Assembly: GCA_036735565.1 (NCBI GenBank)
Contig: DAINOC010000041.1
Span: forward strand, 1 to 21,645
From: Coraliomargarita_B sp036735565
Lineage (GTDB): Bacteria; Verrucomicrobiota; Verrucomicrobiia; Opitutales; Coraliomargaritaceae
DNA length: 21,645 nucleotides
Reading direction: 5' to 3'
Shown here: in pieces, positions 1-7,451 of the stretch
How positions within the stretch are numbered: position 1 is the first letter of the stretch
How the letters are laid out: the number at the start of each line of letters is the position of its first letter
Notes under the pieces: generated by a model
What the model was told of the DNA's origin: nothing
The model's database searches: none
What the model saw: only the letters and a program-made list of their open reading frames with translations
Made by a program: the position numbers and the translations under genes

Positions 1-29
1 TGCTTGGATCCTCTCGTTAAGAGAATCCC

Positions 30-545
30 GTGTCCACTTTTCTCAGGCCAGATCATTATGGTGTGCTCTGTAGTGTAGGCGGTATCCCGCTGATTTTTCT
101 CGGCGAGGAACTGGGTCTGTTCAACGATCCGTCATACGAGGCGGATCCGGAAAAGAGCGAAGACAGCCGCTGGATCCATCGCCCGACGATGGATTGGGCA
201 CTCCTCGAAGCGCTGGAGCAGACGGATAACCCGCGGGCACGGCTCTTTGAGCATTTGCACCGGCTCTTTGAACTGCGCGGCGCACTCCCCGCGCTCGTGG
301 GTAATCAGATGCGCCTGCTTCCCTCGGAGAACGACCATGTGCTCGACTTCCTGCGTTGGCATGACGGCAGCCTCCTGGTTGTCATCGCCAACTTCTCGGA
401 GCGCTCACAACGCTTGAATCTCGCGGCCCTTCGGGCGGAGGGTCTTTCCCATTTCATGAAGGACCGCATCAGCGGCAAGGTGATCACCACCCGCGGCGAG
501 ATTGAGCTCGAACCCTACGAAATCCTCTGGTTGGAAGAAGACTGA
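30..545 (+). CDS. Amylosucrase (GH13), C-terminal fragment
   Basis: Seen: 171 residues that begin almost at once with GGIPLIFLGEELGLFND, followed by DSRWIHRP..DW and a C-terminal beta domain ending PYEILWLEED. This matches the end of amylosucrase, a GH13 enzyme of about 640 residues that makes alpha-glucan from sucrose or splits sucrose. The SRW.HRP motif lies in the active-site region of the family. Missing: the rest of the (beta/alpha)8 barrel with the catalytic Asp and Glu. The frame does not simply run off the window edge, because a TAA lies in frame at 18-20, and the first ten or so residues after the GTG at 30 do not look like amylosucrase. Resemblance starts near HYGVLCSVGG. This is therefore either a broken gene or a mis-joined contig end, and the GTG is probably not a real start. 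It is followed one base later by the ArsC-like gene. Family call confident; integrity doubtful. Confidence 0.75.
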   Translation: MSTFLRPDHYGVLCSVGGIPLIFLGEELGLFNDPSYEADPEKSEDSRWIHRPTMDWALLEALEQTDNPRARLFEHLHRLFELRGALPALVGNQMRLLPSENDHVLDFLRWHDGSLLVVIANFSERSQRLNLAALRAEGLSHFMKDRISGKVITTRGEIELEPYEILWLEED

Positions 546-546
546 G

Positions 547-903
547 ATGCGTATCTACACCTACCAAAACTGCGACAGTTGCCGCAAGGCCACCAAATGG
601 CTGACCGCCCGGGGTCTCACCTACGAAGAGCGCCCGATCCGGGAAACGCCCCCGACGATCAGCGAATTGGAGCAAATGCTGGAATATCAGGAGGGCGATG
701 TGCGCCGCCTCTTCAATACAGCCGGGGCGGACTACCGCGCGCTCGGGCTAAAGGACGCACTGCCGAAATTGACGACCGCCGAGGCATTGGCGCTGCTCGC
801 CTCCCGGGGGAACCTGGTGAAGCGGCCCTTCCTGCTGGGGTCGGGCTTCGGGCTGGTGGGATTCAAGGCGGAAGTCTGGTCGGAAAAAGTGGCCGGAGCC
901 TGA
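547..903 (+). CDS. ArsC/Spx-family thioredoxin-fold protein (YffB/MgsR-like)
   Basis: 118 residues. Start chosen at the ATG one base after the TGA of the amylosucrase fragment (TGAGATG), because the family N-terminus MRIYTYQNCDSCRKA begins there; a longer frame from 502 only adds residues that overlap the previous gene. Seen: CxxC at C9/C12 in a CDSCRKA context, then a helical middle and the conserved KRPFL segment with its cis-proline, all typical of the ArsC/Spx/YffB family. The CxxC is more like Spx/MgsR than true arsenate reductase, which has a single catalytic Cys followed by S/T-R-N. Members act as redox-sensing RNA polymerase partners or as poorly defined glutathione-dependent reductases. 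No arsenic genes lie nearby, so an arsenate role is not supported. The spacing suggests translational coupling with the gene upstream. Confidence 0.85.
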   Translation: MRIYTYQNCDSCRKATKWLTARGLTYEERPIRETPPTISELEQMLEYQEGDVRRLFNTAGADYRALGLKDALPKLTTAEALALLASRGNLVKRPFLLGSGFGLVGFKAEVWSEKVAGA

Positions 904-945
904 CTTTGACATCGCCAACCGGATCGGCGTGCCTAGCCCTTGGGC

Positions 946-1608
946 ATGGCTTCCATTGATGATTTGTTGAATACCGTCGCCGCGCTCCGTGATCCGCAGA
1001 GCGGCTGCCCCTGGGATATCGAGCAGGACCATCAGTCGCTTGCAGAGTGCCTGATCGACGAGTGCTGCGAGCTGCTCCAAACCATCGACCGCCTCGACCT
1101 GCCGCACATGGAAGAGGAACTGGGCGATGTTTTGCTTCAGGTCGTCATGCACGCGCAGATTGCCGCCGAAGCCGGACACTTTGATTTCGACGCCGTCTGC
1201 GCACTGGTGAATGAGAAGCTGGTGCGTCGCCATCCGCATGTATTCGGATCTGGCAAGCTTGGCGACAGCGATGCCGTCCTCCAACAGTGGGATGCCATCA
1301 AAGCCGCCGAGAAAAAGCGGGGCCCGGGGCAGTCAGGGAAATTTAAGGACCTGCCGCGACAACTGCCCGCCCTGATGTTTGCCCAGGACGTCTACAAGCA
1401 AATTGAAAAGCAGTCGCTCGATCCCGAGGGTGCGGTGGTCGATCGCGGTCAAATTGGGAGCGTCGGGGCACAGCTCCCTGAAGATATCCACGGCATCGGT
1501 GCGCAGCTCTTTGCCATCGCCGCAGCGTGCCGCGAGAAGAAGATCGATCCGGAAAGTGCCCTGCGCCGGTATGCTCAGGGCCTCGTTGATCAAATCGACG
1601 CGGAGTGA
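946..1608 (+). CDS. mazG: Nucleoside triphosphate pyrophosphohydrolase MazG
   Basis: 220 residues from the ATG at 946; a TTG two codons upstream is less likely. Seen: CPWD at residues 21-24, the helical acidic set DECCE (38-42) and EELGD (57-61) that binds Mg2+, and RRHPHVFG near residue 94, which together define the MazG all-alpha NTP-PPase fold. A shorter second MazG-like helical segment ends in ESALRRYAQGLVDQIDAE. Known role: hydrolysis of (d)NTPs to monophosphate plus pyrophosphate, removing damaged or excess nucleotides and, in E. coli, lowering ppGpp. At 220 residues it is shorter than the 263 of E. coli MazG; the missing part is mostly in the second domain, and its first EExxE helix is an unusual ECCE form. 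It sits 42 bases after the ArsC-like gene on the same strand. Confidence 0.92.
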   Translation: MASIDDLLNTVAALRDPQSGCPWDIEQDHQSLAECLIDECCELLQTIDRLDLPHMEEELGDVLLQVVMHAQIAAEAGHFDFDAVCALVNEKLVRRHPHVFGSGKLGDSDAVLQQWDAIKAAEKKRGPGQSGKFKDLPRQLPALMFAQDVYKQIEKQSLDPEGAVVDRGQIGSVGAQLPEDIHGIGAQLFAIAAACREKKIDPESALRRYAQGLVDQIDAE

Positions 1609-1654
1609 TGCCTGGATTTTTAAAGTTTTCGTGAAACTGCTTTCTCCCGGAGCT

Positions 1655-1671
1655 CTTATAGCGTTTATAAG
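1655..1671. promoter_or_regulatory. AT-rich palindrome upstream of a small membrane-protein gene
   Basis: The arms CTTATA (1655-1660) and TATAAG (1666-1671) are perfect inverted repeats around a 5-base spacer. They lie in a locally AT-rich patch about 95 bases before the ATG at 1767, within the 158-base spacer after mazG. The patch could be a promoter with an operator. No matching -35/-10 pair could be assigned with confidence. Confidence 0.25.
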
Positions 1672-1766
1672 TTTACTTTAAGCGACTTTCGGCACGGAAT
1701 AACGCCTCAGATCCGGGGTGTCCGGCACGATGCACCAGGAGCACCGGCAGAAGGGAAGTCGCGACC

Positions 1767-2213
1767 ATGGTCAAACTACGCAAACTGTTCTTCACCGCAC
1801 TCGTGCTGGTCACAGTTTTTTTTGGTTTTGATTATTTCAAGCTGCATACCAACAGCGATGTCATTGCCTTTAAGCGTTTTTCCCAAGCCGTGCTGAAAGG
1901 CGATGATTACGTGGCCCGGATGACTTCGACTCCCGAAGTCGCATCGGCGGCCTTCGGCTCATCCCGCAAGCGCGAGGAATCGTTTCGGAACCTACAGCGC
2001 CGTTTCTCCTACGTGGAGATACTCAGCCGCTTCGAGGATCCCGGTGGCTTGAAGGTTGAAATCACCGCCGAGCTGGTTAGCCGGGTGAGTCGACCTGGCG
2101 ATCGCACGCCCTGGGGCGATGCCGAGGTCCGGCTTTATCAGAAAGCGAAGCTCGAAAAGCGAAGCGGCCTCTGGCGGGTAGTGTCCTTTGAAGACTCGGC
2201 GATGCGCAAGTAG
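1767..2213 (+). CDS. Small membrane-anchored protein of unknown function
   Basis: 148 residues, not recognised as a named family. Seen: a short basic N-terminus (MVKLRK), one hydrophobic segment at about residues 7-25 with no obvious signal-peptidase site, then a soluble domain of roughly 120 residues. Its layout (helix, then alternating strands ending in KRSGLWRVVSFED) resembles NTF2/SnoaL-like folds, in which a closing strand carries a W-R/L-V pattern. It is therefore probably anchored in the inner membrane with the domain outside. The ATG is preceded by AAGGGA about ten bases upstream, one of the few Shine-Dalgarno-like sites in the window. A protein of similar build is encoded at 12537-13031. 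The NTF2 assignment is inference. Confidence 0.7.
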   Translation: MVKLRKLFFTALVLVTVFFGFDYFKLHTNSDVIAFKRFSQAVLKGDDYVARMTSTPEVASAAFGSSRKREESFRNLQRRFSYVEILSRFEDPGGLKVEITAELVSRVSRPGDRTPWGDAEVRLYQKAKLEKRSGLWRVVSFEDSAMRK

Positions 2214-2307
2214 CCACCAGTTCCTGTGAGAGGTGTTGTGAAGTTGGGGGTGAGCCGCTCCTGACGGTCAGCGAATACGCGATTGACCGTTACCGCTACC
2301 CGCCGCA

Positions 2308-3516
2308 ATGATTCCTTCCATGAGGACGGTGCAGGTCGAAGAAATCCAAGGCTTATATGGTCCATTCAGTTTAACCGAGCGGGTGCTGCAACGCATCTGG
2401 GCCCGGGGTGATTATTTCAGCGATGATTTGAAGACGCTTTCCGGGGCGACGCTTCGCGTGCTGGATCCCGGTAAGTGGAATTTCCAAGAGGGGCCGGACT
2501 TCAAAGAGGCGCGGCTGGAAATTGCAGGCCAGTCCTGCTGTGGCGATGTTGAGATCCACTTTCGACCGGAGGACTGGTTGGCGCACGGCCACCAGGACAA
2601 TGCTAATTTCGCCGGGGTGGTCCTGCATGTGGTCCTGCAAAAGGGATCGGCCCGGCCGCCGGCCTGTGCGACTTGCGGGGGCAGGGTGCCGGAGACGCTC
2701 GAGTTGATGCCGCTGCTCAATCGCGATCTTGAGGCCTATGCTCTCGATGAAGCGCTGCTCGAGCTGGAGCGGGTCAACGAACTGGCTTGGGTGGAGGACT
2801 TTCTGGCCTTGCCCATGAGTGAACGGGCCGACCGACTCCTCCGTGCCAGCGGAAAACGATGGGGCCAAAAGCTCGCCTTTGCCCGCAAGCGACTCGCTGG
2901 GAGCGATTGGCGCACTGCCTGCCACACCGCCGCTCTGGAGGTGCTGGGCTATGCGCGCAATCGCGCGCCCATGCATAAGATCGCGCTGTCCCATGCTCTG
3001 GAGGATTTTGCCGCAGGCACGCCGGTCGAGCCCCTATTTGAATCGCAGGAGGGCAAGTGGCGCCTGTCGGGGCTGCGTCCGGCGAACCACCCGCTCAAGC
3101 GCCTGCGACAATACAGTGCCATTTGCCGGGCGGTGCCCGACTGGCCCAAACGGCTCCGTGATTTACTGGCCGAGCAGCCATTGGCCAGCACCGATGATCC
3201 GCGGGCGTTTCGTCAAGTCGCCGGACTGGCGGCGCTGCGCGGGACCATTGCCTCCCAGGTTTTTGTCGATCAACTGGGAGGAACCCGCCTCGATACTCTG
3301 CTGTGCGATGCCCTGTTCCCACTGGCCGCCGCAGAGAGTTTAGAATCCAGTGCCAGCTTTTGGCAGCACTGGTATCCCGGTGACCTCCCCGGCAAACTAG
3401 GCGATTTCCTGAAGGACGCCGGGCTTACCACGGTTGCCCAACCAAAGACAAACGGCTCCTGCCAGGGGGCCCTTGGATTATTTCTTTGGGAGGGTGTGGT
3501 CCCGGAGACCAGATAG
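2308..3516 (+). CDS. DUF2851 family protein
   Basis: 402 residues. Seen: the signature of the DUF2851 family in order: LWARGDY-like helix, LKTLSGATLRVLDPG (41-55), NFQEGPDFKEARLEI (58-72), GDVEIHFRPEDWLAHGHQ (79-96) and the hydrophobic strand VVLHVV (104-109). The family occurs mainly in Bacteroidota and Verrucomicrobiota, and its function is unknown. The cluster of conserved Asp, Glu and His residues in the first 110 residues (D64, E82, H84, D89, H93, H95) could form a metal or nucleic-acid active site, but this is inference. The C-terminal 290 residues are helical with arginine-rich stretches. There are two possible starts, ATG 2308 and ATG 2320; neither has a Shine-Dalgarno, and the first is used here. 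No operon partner is evident. Confidence 0.88.
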   Translation: MIPSMRTVQVEEIQGLYGPFSLTERVLQRIWARGDYFSDDLKTLSGATLRVLDPGKWNFQEGPDFKEARLEIAGQSCCGDVEIHFRPEDWLAHGHQDNANFAGVVLHVVLQKGSARPPACATCGGRVPETLELMPLLNRDLEAYALDEALLELERVNELAWVEDFLALPMSERADRLLRASGKRWGQKLAFARKRLAGSDWRTACHTAALEVLGYARNRAPMHKIALSHALEDFAAGTPVEPLFESQEGKWRLSGLRPANHPLKRLRQYSAICRAVPDWPKRLRDLLAEQPLASTDDPRAFRQVAGLAALRGTIASQVFVDQLGGTRLDTLLCDALFPLAAAESLESSASFWQHWYPGDLPGKLGDFLKDAGLTTVAQPKTNGSCQGALGLFLWEGVVPETR

Positions 3517-3538
3517 CGAAGGGAGTCCGGGAGAATTT

Positions 3539-3729
3539 GAAACCGCGAATGGATACGAATAGACGCGAATGCTATCGAGGAGGGAAATTTCGTCCTTAAA
3601 AGATGAGCCCGAAGCCTGAAGCCAGTAATGATAATCAAGCAGTTATCGATTCTCCCATTATCCTGAAAAACTCCCACGAGGGCAAGATGCCCTCGCTCCC
3701 GGGTTCGTATACCCCCAATTCGTGGTTTC
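3539..3729. repeat. Intergenic element bounded by 12-bp inverted repeats
   Basis: Together with the next element this fills the 410-base gene-free stretch after the DUF2851 gene. GAAACCGCGAAT at 3539-3550 is mirrored by ATTCGTGGTTTC at 3718-3729 (11 of 12 pair). The left end carries a decamer-like run in which CGAAT recurs at about 10-base steps (3545-3569). Inside, 3677-3684 and 3688-3695 form a perfect 8-bp hairpin with a 3-base loop (CGAGGGCA/TGCCCTCG). Such CGAAT runs and GAGGGCA hairpins are the kind of short dispersed intergenic repeat seen in related genomes; copy number cannot be tested here. No coding frame is supported. Confidence 0.5.
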
Positions 3730-3745
3730 GCAGATCCGCGGCCCG

Positions 3746-3930
3746 CTAAAGCATTTCCAGAAAATATAGGCACACTGGTGAGAGCGGAAGCTGGAGCAGC
3801 GCACGTGTCCTGCGTAGCTTGGAGAGCGAAGCGGGAAGGCGGTGGCTTAGGATCGCATCGGAATGCGTAACTAAGCCACCAACGCCGCGAACTCCAGCCA
3901 GTGTGCCTATATTTTCTGGAACTGCTCTAG
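3746..3930. repeat. 185-bp palindromic (MITE-like) element with 33-bp terminal inverted repeats
   Basis: The arms 3746-3778 and 3898-3930 are inverted copies with 31 of 33 positions matching; the inner 24 bases (3755-3778 / 3898-3921) are perfect. Further nested stems lie inside: 3791-3796 with 3892-3897 (CTGGAG/CTCCAG), 3841-3850 with 3871-3880 (10 bp perfect), and 3854-3858 with 3863-3867. The ends read CTA...TAG, so the element could have inserted at a TA dinucleotide as IS630/Tc1-like elements do. No transposase is encoded, so it would be non-autonomous. Its right end overlaps the stop codon of the L,D-transpeptidase at 3927-3929. Confidence 0.75.
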
Positions 3931-4937
3931 GGCAATACCCGCACAGGAGTGCCGACTGCCGTGGCGTGCAGCAGTGTTTCGGCGTTCCAATTGGCGAGGC
4001 GAAAGCAACCGCTCGACTCGGTGCGGCCCACCTGCTCCGGTGCCGGGGTGCCGTGGATGCCGTAGCTGGGCCGGTTGAGCCCCAGCCAGACCGTGCCCAC
4101 CGGGTTATTGGGGCCGGGCTGGATGATGAATTTCTCGGTGATCCCTTCACGCTCGGCGGCGGCGGTGAGAATGTTGGGGTTAAAGGTGTAGTTGGGATTT
4201 GCCACGCGCACCTTGACCTGCAACTGGCCGACGGGGCGCTTCTCGACCTCGCGGGCGATACTGACCGGAGCGTGAAACATCAGATCCCCCGAGTCGTCAA
4301 ATGCGCGGAGCTGCCGCTTGGCCAGCAGGATATCGATGGAAGCAACCGGCTCGGCCAGTCGCACGGGCGGCACATGGGGCACAAGGATACGGTCTCCGGT
4401 GCGCAGGGCTTCCCAGTTGAGTGAAGGGTTAAGACGGCGGATGTACTCGGGGTGGGCGGCTGAGCGCTCGGCCACCATCTCCAGGACGCTGTGGTAGCCC
4501 AAAAAATCCATCTCGCCCCGTGCCCGCCAACTGGCAGGAGGCGGGGTCAGCCTTCGAAGCGCGGCGGCAGTCAGCTCGAAATAGGCGTGCACGGGGGGCA
4601 CGATGCGCAGGGCCTTTCGGGTCGCGGGATCAAGCTCGCCGGTGACGGCGAGACCTCGGCTCTCCTGAAAGGCTTCAATCGCCAGTTTGGTTTGCCCGCC
4701 TGGCTTGCCATCGATCGGGCCGGGTGAGAAGGCCAATCGGGCGAGAGCAATCTGTAGCTCCTCATCATTGGCCACGGGTCGCCCCGGGGGCGATATCTGC
4801 CGCCAGGGGAGGGCGCCACTGTCATAGAAATAGACAACCGCTCCGGCACCCGCGAGCAAGAGGAGCCCGAGCACCCAGGGTAGGAGCCGTCGCCGCGAGC
4901 CCTGCGGCTTCCTGCGTTTTCGGGACTTCCGTTTCAA
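3927..4937 (-). CDS. L,D-transpeptidase (YkuD) with peptidoglycan-binding and LysM-like domains
   Basis: 336 residues. Seen, in order: a very basic N-terminus, one membrane segment at about 20-38, a PG_binding_1-type domain at about 57-110 (GPIDGKPGGQTKLAIEAFQ), a LysM-like segment at about 145-188 (YIRRLNP..W..L..GDRILVP), and a YkuD catalytic domain at about 200-335. The motif HGTPAPEQVGRTESSGCFRL supplies His295 and the nucleophile Cys311. Known role: cross-linking peptidoglycan 3-3, or attaching proteins to it, in the periplasm. The only available start is TTG, three bases after the TAA of the nuclease gene upstream, so translation is probably coupled. The TAG stop lies inside the palindromic element at 3746-3930, so the present C-terminus (PVRVLP) may have been set by that insertion; the domain itself looks complete. 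Confidence 0.92.
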   Translation of the reverse strand: MKRKSRKRRKPQGSRRRLLPWVLGLLLLAGAGAVVYFYDSGALPWRQISPPGRPVANDEELQIALARLAFSPGPIDGKPGGQTKLAIEAFQESRGLAVTGELDPATRKALRIVPPVHAYFELTAAALRRLTPPPASWRARGEMDFLGYHSVLEMVAERSAAHPEYIRRLNPSLNWEALRTGDRILVPHVPPVRLAEPVASIDILLAKRQLRAFDDSGDLMFHAPVSIAREVEKRPVGQLQVKVRVANPNYTFNPNILTAAAEREGITEKFIIQPGPNNPVGTVWLGLNRPSYGIHGTPAPEQVGRTESSGCFRLANWNAETLLHATAVGTPVRVLP

Positions 4938-4940
4938 GGC

Positions 4941-6299
4941 TTAGAGTGTGTAGGGGACAAGCGGCTCCGGATCGAGGATGCGACTGTCGGGCAACTGCCC
5001 GGCCAGCGCTCCGGTAAACCAGTCGCGGGCATCCTGGTCGCCATGGCAGAGCACGATGGTCTTGGCTTCAGACGCCACCGCATAGTCGAGAAGCTCTGCG
5101 CGGTCGGCATGCCCGCTCATATCAAAGCGGTCGACCGAGGCCCGCAAGGGCGCACTGTAGTCGAGGGCATCAAAAAAGAAGCTCTCTGCCTCCGGATCGG
5201 CCAGTAATTGGCCGCCGGGGGTATCCGGATCGCAGTAGCCCACGAAGCAGAGTCCGTTGTTGGGGTGCGGCAACAGCGAGGCGGCACAGCGGTAGGAGGG
5301 CGTGTGCTCGACCATCATGCCGCTGCTCACGATGTAGAGGCCCTTTTTCGCAAGATCGCGGCCAGGCCGCATATTGGGCTCGGGTGGGGCGACCCGCATG
5401 CGCTCGAGGATCGAGGCATCAAAATCGACCAGCCGTGTGCGCTGGCGGATCTTGTCAAACTGGTTGCAGAGGTCCATTCCGAGGCCCGCTGCGTAGATCG
5501 GTGACCGGGGAAGGCGTCCAAAATTGCGGGCCTCAAAAATGATCTTAAAAATCTCCTGCATCCGCCCGAGGGCGAAGACCGGTAGAAGGCAACTGCCGCC
5601 CCGATTGAGAATTGCCGCAATCTGCTCGATCAGGCGATCCACCTCGCCGGCCCGGCTGCGCCCGGTCTCACGGCCTTTGGCCCCGCGTGTCGTCTCCATG
5701 ATGAGTGTGTCGATGGGGCCCTTGGGCAAATGGGCCCCAGGCAGGGTGCGCTGCGCGTCGAAGAGAACGTCGCCGGTAAAGACGATCCGGCGACCCTCGT
5801 GAAGCAGTTCCACCGCTGCCGCGCCGACCACGTGGCCAGCCGGATGGAGGATGACTTCGATGGTTTCTCCGCCCTTCTGATAGATTTCACCCCGTTCGAA
5901 GCGCTGCACCGACAACTGTTTGCTCACCTGGGCGACATCCCGGTGCAAAAAGAGCGGATACTCGCGGATGCCGTGCTCCTCGCGCTGGCGCTTCATCACA
6001 CTGATCGAGTTGCGCAGCATACGCGGGGCCAGCGTGACATTCGGGGCCGAGGTGATGACGGGCGTCTGCGGGTGCTGGGCGCAGATCACGGGCAAGCTTC
6101 CCAGATGGTCGAGGTGACAGTGGGTGAGGATGATCAGGTCGAGCGAGACCCCGCCCATCGCACCAAAGTCGGGCAGGGCGTCATAGCCGAGCTTCTTTGG
6201 GTGTAGACCACAATCGATGAGTATGTTAAACCCGCCAATCTGCAGAAAGGTAGAGTTGGCCCCGATGGCGCCGTGAGGGTTGAGATCGATCAGTTGCAT
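4941..6299 (-). CDS. Metallo-beta-lactamase / beta-CASP family RNA nuclease
   Basis: 452 residues from the ATG at 6299; a TTG eight codons upstream is possible but the family begins near MQLIDLNPHGAIGANS. Seen: metal ligands THCHLDHLG (H60, H62, D64, H65), HPAGH (H156) and GD (D177), then the beta-CASP motifs METTRG (E202), SGHAD (H397) and LCHGD (H419). These mark it as a beta-CASP enzyme like archaeal/bacterial CPSF-73-type RNases rather than a beta-lactamase. Expected activity is endo- and/or 5'-3' exonuclease cleavage of RNA in the cytoplasm. The region between the beta-CASP motifs is complete. It ends three bases before the TTG start of the L,D-transpeptidase, forming a two-gene operon whose functional link is not obvious. 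Substrate unknown. Confidence 0.9.
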   Translation of the reverse strand: MQLIDLNPHGAIGANSTFLQIGGFNILIDCGLHPKKLGYDALPDFGAMGGVSLDLIILTHCHLDHLGSLPVICAQHPQTPVITSAPNVTLAPRMLRNSISVMKRQREEHGIREYPLFLHRDVAQVSKQLSVQRFERGEIYQKGGETIEVILHPAGHVVGAAAVELLHEGRRIVFTGDVLFDAQRTLPGAHLPKGPIDTLIMETTRGAKGRETGRSRAGEVDRLIEQIAAILNRGGSCLLPVFALGRMQEIFKIIFEARNFGRLPRSPIYAAGLGMDLCNQFDKIRQRTRLVDFDASILERMRVAPPEPNMRPGRDLAKKGLYIVSSGMMVEHTPSYRCAASLLPHPNNGLCFVGYCDPDTPGGQLLADPEAESFFFDALDYSAPLRASVDRFDMSGHADRAELLDYAVASEAKTIVLCHGDQDARDWFTGALAGQLPDSRILDPEPLVPYTL

Positions 6300-6415
6300 G
6301 CGTAAGTTCGGACGAGGCGCCAAGAAGAGATCGTCACCGTTAAATCGCTACTGGCGGCATGAATCGATAAAATAAACGCGACATTCCGGTGCCGTCTGTC
6401 TATAACCTGACCGGC

Positions 6416-7360
6416 ATGGCAGAGCGCAACCTCGGAATTTACACGACGCAAGTTGGCCTTGTGATCAACCTCATTCTCGGTGGGGCCAAATGCCTCGCGG
6501 GTTGGTGGCTCGGCTCCAAGGCACTGCTGGCGGACGGGGTGCACAGCCTGCTTGATCTGCTTACGGATATTGCGGTGTTGGTCGGGTTCTCCATCGCGAG
6601 CAAGCCGGAGGATCCGAACCACCTCTACGGTCACCACAAATTTGCCAGTCTCGCGAAGTTTTTCGTCGGTGGGGTGCTCTTCATCTTCGCGGTGCTGCTC
6701 GTCGTCACAGCGATTGTGGATTTCCGGATGGGCTCGGAGGCTCCCCGTGCCGGTCTGGCAGCGCTGGTAGCCGTGGTGAGTCTGGTCGTGAAAGAAGGCA
6801 TGTATTGGTGGACGCGCGGTGTAGCCCGGCGCATCGGCTCGGACCTTCTGATGGCCAATGCGCTCCATCACCGTATGGACAGTCTGTCGTCCGTCGGCGT
6901 CGCCGTGGCGCTCTTCGGGGTGTGGCTCGGCGGGTCAGAGTGGGCCTTCCTTGACCAGGCCGTGACCCTGGTGCTGGGCAGCTACCTGGTGTATGAATCG
7001 TTCAAGGTGCTCCTCCGCTCGGTCAATGAACTGCTCGATGCCGCACCGGAGCGGGAGATCATCGAGGATTTCCGCGAGCACATCCTGCCCACTCCGGGCG
7101 TGGTGGCTTATCACGACTTTCGCGTGCGCCGGGTGGGGGATGTCTTTGAAGTGGACTTGCACCTGCAGGTGGCGTCGGATTTGACGGTGGCAGTCGGGCA
7201 TGACATCGCCAAGGACGTCAAGGAGCGCCTGCGCCGGAAGCACCCCGAGATCTCGAAAGTGCTCATTCATCTGGAACCTGCTGTCAAAGCGCACCTTCTG
7301 GAGCGCGGTCTGCATGGCGTGGACCCTGATGGGGTCGATTCCCCGGCGATTTCTGAATAA
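6416..7360 (+). CDS. Cation diffusion facilitator family divalent-metal transporter
   Basis: 314 residues from the ATG at 6416; a GTG at 6389 gives a 9-residue extension that is not needed. Seen: about six membrane segments in residues 10-205, the site-A residues HSLLD (H43, D47) in segment 2 and HHRMD (H151, D155) in segment 5, and a basic/histidine loop NHLYGHHKFASL after segment 2. A cytoplasmic C-terminal domain of about 100 residues follows, with VVAYHDFRVRRVGDVFEVDLHL, the ferredoxin-like dimer domain of CDF proteins. The HxxxD/HxxxD site favours Zn2+ (also Cd2+, Fe2+, Mn2+) exported from the cytoplasm against protons. It is divergent from the beta-CASP gene with 116 bases between the starts. 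No metal-responsive regulator is visible next to it. Confidence 0.93.
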   Translation: MAERNLGIYTTQVGLVINLILGGAKCLAGWWLGSKALLADGVHSLLDLLTDIAVLVGFSIASKPEDPNHLYGHHKFASLAKFFVGGVLFIFAVLLVVTAIVDFRMGSEAPRAGLAALVAVVSLVVKEGMYWWTRGVARRIGSDLLMANALHHRMDSLSSVGVAVALFGVWLGGSEWAFLDQAVTLVLGSYLVYESFKVLLRSVNELLDAAPEREIIEDFREHILPTPGVVAYHDFRVRRVGDVFEVDLHLQVASDLTVAVGHDIAKDVKERLRRKHPEISKVLIHLEPAVKAHLLERGLHGVDPDGVDSPAISE

Positions 7361-7451
7361 TTGCTTGTCGGCACAAGTTTAACCCAATTGAAACGTAAGC
7401 TCCCTGCCTTTGTTTTCTGCCCACTGGACCCAACTGCCCACTTTTCTGTTT

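Noticed and set aside
547..903. Arsenate reductase ArsC as a resistance function
   Set aside because: The CxxC form, the lack of the ArsC phosphatase-like active-site pattern and the absence of arsR/arsB neighbours favour a Spx/YffB-like protein.
3539..3730. CRISPR array, suggested by the CGAAT periodicity
   Set aside because: The repeat step is about 10 bases with no spacers and no cas genes; a CRISPR array needs 23-40 base repeats and unique spacers.
4941..6299. Beta-lactamase (antibiotic resistance)
   Set aside because: The beta-CASP motifs and the lack of a signal peptide place it with RNA-processing nucleases, not with class B beta-lactamases.
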